A stretch of 9,149 nt of DNA from an uncultured Ruminococcus sp. (GTDB lineage Bacteria; Bacillota; Clostridia; Oscillospirales; Acutalibacteraceae): assembly GCA_902803585.1 (NCBI GenBank), contig CADCQO010000042.1, forward strand, positions 1 to 9,149. The letters run 5' to 3'. Position 1 is the first letter of the stretch. Each line of letters begins with the position of its first letter. A program made the translations under genes and the position numbers. The notes under the pieces were generated by a model. That model did no database searches and was not told the DNA's origin. It saw nothing but the letters and a program-made list of their open reading frames with translations. Positions 6,699-9,149 of this stretch are shown piece by piece.

Positions 6699-6725
6699 TT
6701 GCACACCCTTCCGAAGAAAGGGCAA
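6699..6725 (-). other. UUCG-capped hairpin immediately after rpmB
   Basis: In the minus-strand RNA UUGC-CCUUUC-[UUCG]-GAAGGG-ugu-GCAA folds into a hairpin only 4 bases after the rpmB stop codon. No U-run follows, so it is not a standard terminator; it could stabilise the 3' end of the message or mark an RNA-processing or pause site. Confidence 0.5.
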
Positions 6726-6729
6726 CAGC

Positions 6730-6918
6730 TTATACAGCTCTGGTAACCTTACCTGAACGAAGGCAACGGGTGCAGACATTAACGCGTTTCGGACTGCCGT
6801 TGACTACCGCCTTGACCTTAACGACGTTTGGCTTCCATGTTCTGTTTGAGCGTCTGTGTGAGTGAGAAACCTTGATACCAAAGGTAACTACCTTACCGCA
6901 AATTTCACATTTTGCCAT
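6730..6918 (-). CDS. rpmB: 50S ribosomal protein bL28
   Basis: The 62-residue protein starts at ATG 6918 (MAKCEICGKVVTFGIKVSHS) and has the usual bL28 length and order: an N-terminal zinc-ribbon half CEICGK, the basic RSNRTWKPN segment, and a second CTRC pair near the C terminus, so it is the four-cysteine (C+) form that binds zinc. It is a structural component of the large ribosomal subunit. The frame can be extended to a GTG at 6927, but that codon lies inside the ribosome binding site GGGAGGTG (6932-6925), 6 bases before the ATG. The gene follows rplL after 43 bases with no terminator, so it is probably cotranscribed from the promoter ahead of the L10 leader. This position is usually held by rpoB, which makes the arrangement unusual. 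A terminator follows. Confidence 0.95.
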   Translation of the reverse strand: MAKCEICGKVVTFGIKVSHSHRRSNRTWKPNVVKVKAVVNGSPKRVNVCTRCLRSGKVTRAV

Positions 6919-6924
6919 TTTTTG

Positions 6925-6932
6925 CACCTCCC
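6925..6932 (-). promoter_or_regulatory. Ribosome binding site of rpmB
   Basis: GGGAGGTG on the minus strand, 6 bases before ATG 6918. It contains the GTG at 6927 that could otherwise be taken for an earlier start. Confidence 0.85.
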
Positions 6933-6971
6933 ATGGTGTTAGTTTGACAGCAATACCTCAGTCAGGCAGGA

Positions 6972-7349
6972 TTACTTAATCTCTACCTCAGCACCTGCTT
7001 CATCAAGCTGCTTATTGATGGACTCTGCCTCTTCCTGGCTTACCTGCTCCTTGACCGGCTTCGGAGCCTCGTCTACGAGAGCCTTTGCTTCCTTCAGGCC
7101 GAGACCTGTGATAGCACGAACAACCTTGATAACGTTGATCTTGCCTGCACCAGGGGACTTGAGGATAACGTCAAACTCGGTCTGTACTGCAGCAGCAGCA
7201 GCGCCGCCGTCTGTGGGAGCTGCAACAGCAACAGCAGCAGCAGCGGATACGCCGAATTCGTCCTCAACAGCGTGTACCAGCTCAGCGAGCTCAAGTACGG
7301 TCAATGTCTTCAATTCTTCTACAATAGCTGTAACTTTCTCAGATGCCAT
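6972..7349 (-). CDS. rplL: 50S ribosomal protein bL12 (L7/L12)
   Basis: The 125-residue protein has the complete bL12 layout: an N-terminal dimerisation domain that binds uL10 (about residues 1-33, MASEKVTAIVEELKTLTVLE), an Ala-rich flexible hinge (about 35-56, AAAAVAVAAPTDGGAAAAA) and the C-terminal factor-binding domain with KINVIKVVRAITGLGLKEAK and the end GAEVEIK. Several dimers form the mobile ribosomal stalk that recruits elongation and initiation factors and stimulates their GTPase. GGAGGT (7363-7358) sits 8 bases before the ATG. It follows rplJ after 44 bases and is under the same L10-leader control. Nothing is missing. Confidence 0.97.
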   Translation of the reverse strand: MASEKVTAIVEELKTLTVLELAELVHAVEDEFGVSAAAAVAVAAPTDGGAAAAAVQTEFDVILKSPGAGKINVIKVVRAITGLGLKEAKALVDEAPKPVKEQVSQEEAESINKQLDEAGAEVEIK

Positions 7350-7393
7350 TTTAAATTACCTCCGAATATCAGGATTATTTTTTCTTACATCAA

Positions 7394-7918
7394 TCAAGCT
7401 TCTGCAGTTTCTGCGGGAGCTTCTTCACCGTTCTTATCAACAATAGCCTGAATAGCTCTTGCGAAAGAAGCGATGGGTGCCTGGAATGCACCGAGTACAT
7501 TGGCGAGCAGCACCTCTCTTGAGGGCAGCTTAGCAAGGCTCTTGATCTTCTCAAGGCTGATAACCTCATTATCAAGATAACCTGTCTTTACATTGAAGTG
7601 CTCATGTGTATCAGCAAACTTCTGGAGAATACGTGCAGCTGCTACATAGTCCTCTGCGCTGGTAGCGATAGCGGAAGTTCCGTTAAGATGCTCATCCATA
7701 CCGCTCAGACCTGCTTTATCGGCAGCACGTTTAATCAGAGTATTCTTGATAACAGTGTACTGTACACCGTTCTCACGCAGCTCTTTACGGAGCTTTGTAT
7801 CATCCTCTACAGTAATACCCTTATAATCAACGATAACACCTGCAACAGAGTTCTGAATTCTGTCTGCCAGATTTGCTACCAGCTGCTGCTTCTGCTCTAA
7901 AACCTTCTGACTGGGCAA
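7394..7918 (-). CDS. rplJ: 50S ribosomal protein uL10, TTG start
   Basis: The 174-residue product matches uL10: N-terminal rRNA-binding globular domain (PSQKVLEQKQQLVANLADRI, GVIVDYKGITVED, KLRKELRENGVQYTVIKNTL), the middle LNGTSAIATSAEDYVAAARIL, and the C-terminal helix (LGAFQAPIASFARAIQAIVD) that carries the bL12 dimers, followed by an acidic/Ala-rich tail. It anchors the stalk to 23S rRNA beside uL11. The start codon is TTG at 7918: an ideal GGAGGTG lies 7 bases upstream, an in-frame TGA lies at 7927-7925, and no in-frame ATG occurs before residue 74. The gene is preceded by an L10 leader with an attenuator, so it is probably autogenously regulated. rplL follows after 44 bases. Confidence 0.96.
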   Translation of the reverse strand: MPSQKVLEQKQQLVANLADRIQNSVAGVIVDYKGITVEDDTKLRKELRENGVQYTVIKNTLIKRAADKAGLSGMDEHLNGTSAIATSAEDYVAAARILQKFADTHEHFNVKTGYLDNEVISLEKIKSLAKLPSREVLLANVLGAFQAPIASFARAIQAIVDKNGEEAPAETAEA

Positions 7919-7925
7919 AACAATT

Positions 7926-7932
7926 CACCTCC
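7926..7932 (-). promoter_or_regulatory. Ribosome binding site deciding the TTG start of rplJ
   Basis: GGAGGTG on the minus strand, 7 bases before TTG 7918. The in-frame TGA overlapping it (7927-7925) rules out any start further upstream. Confidence 0.88.
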
Positions 7933-7939
7933 TTGTATA

Positions 7940-8080
7940 TTGACGCAAAAAAGCGCCTTCCCATTTGCGAGGAAGGCGCACTTTACCGCACACTACAAGA
8001 GTGTTCAAATCGTAACGCACACAACCTCGGCAGGCGGGACAACCCTTTATGCAAAACTTGCACCTGCTGTCTATGGTCAA
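7940..8080 (-). ncRNA. Ribosomal protein L10 leader (cis-regulatory RNA)
   Basis: Between the promoter and rplJ the minus-strand RNA contains the conserved L10-leader core: AUAGACAGCAGGUGCA (about 8074-8059), an AAAGGGUUGUCC loop segment, and CCGCCUGCCGAGGUU (8037-8023), in which GCAGG pairs with CCUGC. A small hairpin ACACU/AGUGU (8004-8000 with 7994-7990) follows, and then the attenuator. In the known mechanism uL10, or its complex with bL12, binds this leader and favours termination, lowering synthesis of the stalk proteins. Assigned from remembered consensus, not by a covariance search. Confidence 0.87.
7947..7979 (-). terminator. Attenuator hairpin of the L10 leader
   Basis: GCGCCUUCC (7979-7971) pairs perfectly with GGAAGGCGC (7961-7953) around a 9-base loop, followed by six U (7952-7947). 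It ends 15 bases upstream of the rplJ ribosome binding site, so it must act as a conditional terminator. Confidence 0.88.
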
Positions 8081-8091
8081 CAGCATTTATG

Positions 8092-8120
8092 ATATTATCA
8101 TACCCGACATCATTTGTCAA
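8092..8120 (-). promoter_or_regulatory. Promoter of rplJ-rplL-rpmB
   Basis: On the minus strand a perfect TTGACA (8120-8115), 17 bases, then TAATAT (8097-8092) with a TG one base before the -10. A run of seven A (8130-8124) just upstream of the -35 resembles an UP element. Start near 8085, at the head of the L10 leader. Confidence 0.87.
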
Positions 8121-8130
8121 GCATTTTTTT

Positions 8131-8146
8131 AATTCTGCACAGAATT
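8131..8146. repeat. Perfect palindrome upstream of the rplJ promoter
   Basis: AATTCTG-CA-CAGAATT is a perfect 7-base inverted repeat with a 2-base centre, lying about 10 bases upstream of the -35 box and 24 bases after the rplA stop. As minus-strand RNA it is followed by A rather than U, so it is not a terminator of rplA. It could be a binding site or chance. Confidence 0.5.
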
Positions 8147-8169
8147 TCCAAAAATCCTGTCTGTTGTTA

Positions 8170-8871
8170 TCAGACTGCGCCGCCGATCTTAGCGGGGTTG
8201 ATTCTGACAGACGGGCCCATAGTGGTTGTCAGTGCTACGGAACGGATATACTGACCCTTTGCAGCAGCCGGCTTTGCCTTGATAATAGCATTGAGCAGTG
8301 CATCAAAGTTTTCAGAAATCTTATCTGTACCAAAGGAAACCTTACCGATGGGGCAGTGAATGATATTGGTTTTATCCAGACGATACTCGATCTTACCGGC
8401 TTTTGCCTCTTTGATAGCTCTGGCAATATCCGGTGTAACAGTACCAGCCTTGGGGTTAGGCATCAAGCCTCTGGGGCCGAGGATTTTACCAAGACGGCCT
8501 ACCAGACCCATCATATCGGGGGTAGTAATCAGTACATCGAAATCCATCCAGCCTTCGCCCTGAATCTTCTGTGTAAATTCTTCGGCACCAACATACTCAG
8601 CGCCTGCTTCCTGTGCTTTTGCTACGTTATCGCCCTTACAGATAGCGAGAACTCTTACCTGCTTACCAGTACCGTTAGGCAGAACGATAGCACCTCTTAC
8701 CTGCTGGTCAGCGTGACGGGAGTCAACGCCGAGCTTTACATGAAGCTCTACTGTCTCGTCAAACTTTGCAGTAGCGGTCTTGAGGCATACATCAATTGCT
8801 TCTTTGGTTTCGTAAGCCTTTGTTTTGTCGATGAGCTTTGCGGCATCAACATATTTTTTACCGTGTTTCAT
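8170..8871 (-). CDS. rplA: 50S ribosomal protein uL1
   Basis: The 233-residue protein is full length for uL1. It begins MKHGKKYVDAAKLIDKTKAY, includes DSRHADQQVRGAIVLPNGTG (about 50-69) and the family signature GRLGKILGPRGLMPNPKAGT (125-144), and ends with MGPSVRINPAKIGGAV. It binds 23S rRNA helices of the L1 stalk, moves deacylated tRNA out of the E site and, in many bacteria, represses translation of its own mRNA. GGGAGGA (8884-8878) sits 6 bases before the ATG. It lies 61 bases after rplK without a promoter or terminator I can see, so it is probably cotranscribed with rplK; downstream, rplJ has its own promoter. No clear terminator follows rplA, so some readthrough into the L10 leader is likely. 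Confidence 0.97.
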   Translation of the reverse strand: MKHGKKYVDAAKLIDKTKAYETKEAIDVCLKTATAKFDETVELHVKLGVDSRHADQQVRGAIVLPNGTGKQVRVLAICKGDNVAKAQEAGAEYVGAEEFTQKIQGEGWMDFDVLITTPDMMGLVGRLGKILGPRGLMPNPKAGTVTPDIARAIKEAKAGKIEYRLDKTNIIHCPIGKVSFGTDKISENFDALLNAIIKAKPAAAKGQYIRSVALTTTMGPSVRINPAKIGGAV

Positions 8872-8932
8872 TGGTTATCCTCCCTGTTCAGTGGTAAAAT
8901 CGGAGTTTATTTCCTCCCACTTGGGTCTGCGA

Positions 8933-9149
8933 TCAGTCTACTACTTCGATACCCATGCTTCTTGCGGTTCCTGCGATCATACTGCAGGCACTCTCGATAC
9001 TTGCAGCGTTGAGGTCGGGCATTTTCTGCTCGGCGATCTTCTGTACCTGTTCACGGGTGATTTTTGCAACCTTCTTCTTGTTCGGTTCGCCCGAAGCGGT
9101 TTCGATACCGCAAGCCTTTTTAATCAATACGGCGGCAGGCGGTGTTTTG
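8933..9149 (-). CDS. rplK: 50S ribosomal protein uL11, C-terminal half (5' end outside window)
   Basis: The last 71 residues are present, out of about 141 usual for uL11. The segment begins KTPPAAVLIKKACGIETASG, has the C-terminal rRNA-binding domain (KVAKITREQVQKIAEQKMPD, LNAASIESACSMIAGTARSM) and ends GIEVVD. This domain binds the GTPase-associated region of 23S rRNA, next to the uL10-bL12 stalk; the missing N-terminal domain is where thiopeptides and RelA-type enzymes interact. The frame is open to the window end, so the gene is cut by the window and not broken. It is followed by rplA. Confidence 0.96.
   Translation of the reverse strand, partial: KTPPAAVLIKKACGIETASGEPNKKKVAKITREQVQKIAEQKMPDLNAASIESACSMIAGTARSMGIEVVD

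Noticed and set aside
6494..6706. Minus-strand frame of 70 residues after rpmB.
   Set aside because: It overlaps two terminators and the hairpin after rpmB, with no ribosome binding site.
7873..9012. Long plus-strand open frame of 379 residues.
   Set aside because: It is antisense to rplA and the L10 leader, which are certain; composition is Cys- and Ser-rich without any family pattern.
1..9149. CRISPR array, tRNA or rRNA genes, phage integration sites.
   Set aside because: No regularly spaced repeats, no tRNA-like cloverleaf and no rRNA sequence were seen on either strand.

Overview
The window looks like a chromosomal segment of a Gram-positive gut or rumen Clostridia bacterium, most likely a Ruminococcus-like member of the Oscillospiraceae. 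This is inferred from the strong AGGAGG ribosome binding sites, consensus TTGACA/TATAAT-type promoters (several with an extended TGn -10), a typical Firmicutes L10 leader attenuator, and secreted proteins of kinds common in that group (BspA-type leucine-rich repeat protein, lipoprotein, C39-like peptidase). No marker here fixes the species.

Layout. (1) 1-1384, minus strand: a secreted, C-terminally membrane-anchored leucine-rich repeat surface protein, cut off by the window start just after its transmembrane helix. (2) 1560-4299, plus strand: a probable three-gene operon of a small ACT-domain protein (UPF0237), a PFL-like UPF0210/DUF711 protein and an unrecognised lipoprotein. It is driven by a promoter whose -35 box lies in a perfect inverted repeat and ends at a strong hairpin that may work in both directions. 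(3) 4412-5458, minus strand: a secreted C39-like cysteine peptidase with a long Ser/Glu-rich linker, convergent with the lipoprotein. (4) 5459-6516: an AT-rich stretch, then a decayed IS607-type element (serine recombinase remnant with an internal deletion, and the frameshifted first residues of TnpB) running directly into the frameshifted, 5'-truncated remains of an unrecognised gene. (5) 6588-9149, minus strand: a ribosomal protein cluster read from right to left as rplK (partial), rplA, promoter plus L10 leader with attenuator, rplJ (TTG start), rplL, rpmB, terminator.

How the genes work together. uL11, uL1, uL10, bL12 and bL28 are all parts of the large ribosomal subunit; uL10 and bL12 form the stalk that recruits translation factors. 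The L10 leader probably lets free uL10 or the L10-L12 complex shut down rplJ-rplL, and here rpmB as well, because rpmB follows rplL where rpoB is normally expected. The ACT/UPF0210 pair is a conserved gene pair of unknown function. The lipoprotein, the LRR protein and the peptidase are all predicted to act at the cell surface.

I found no complete undescribed system. The items most worth a second look are the IS607 remnant fused to an unknown broken gene, the rpmB position under L10-leader control, the TTG start of rplJ, and the palindrome in the ACT operon promoter.
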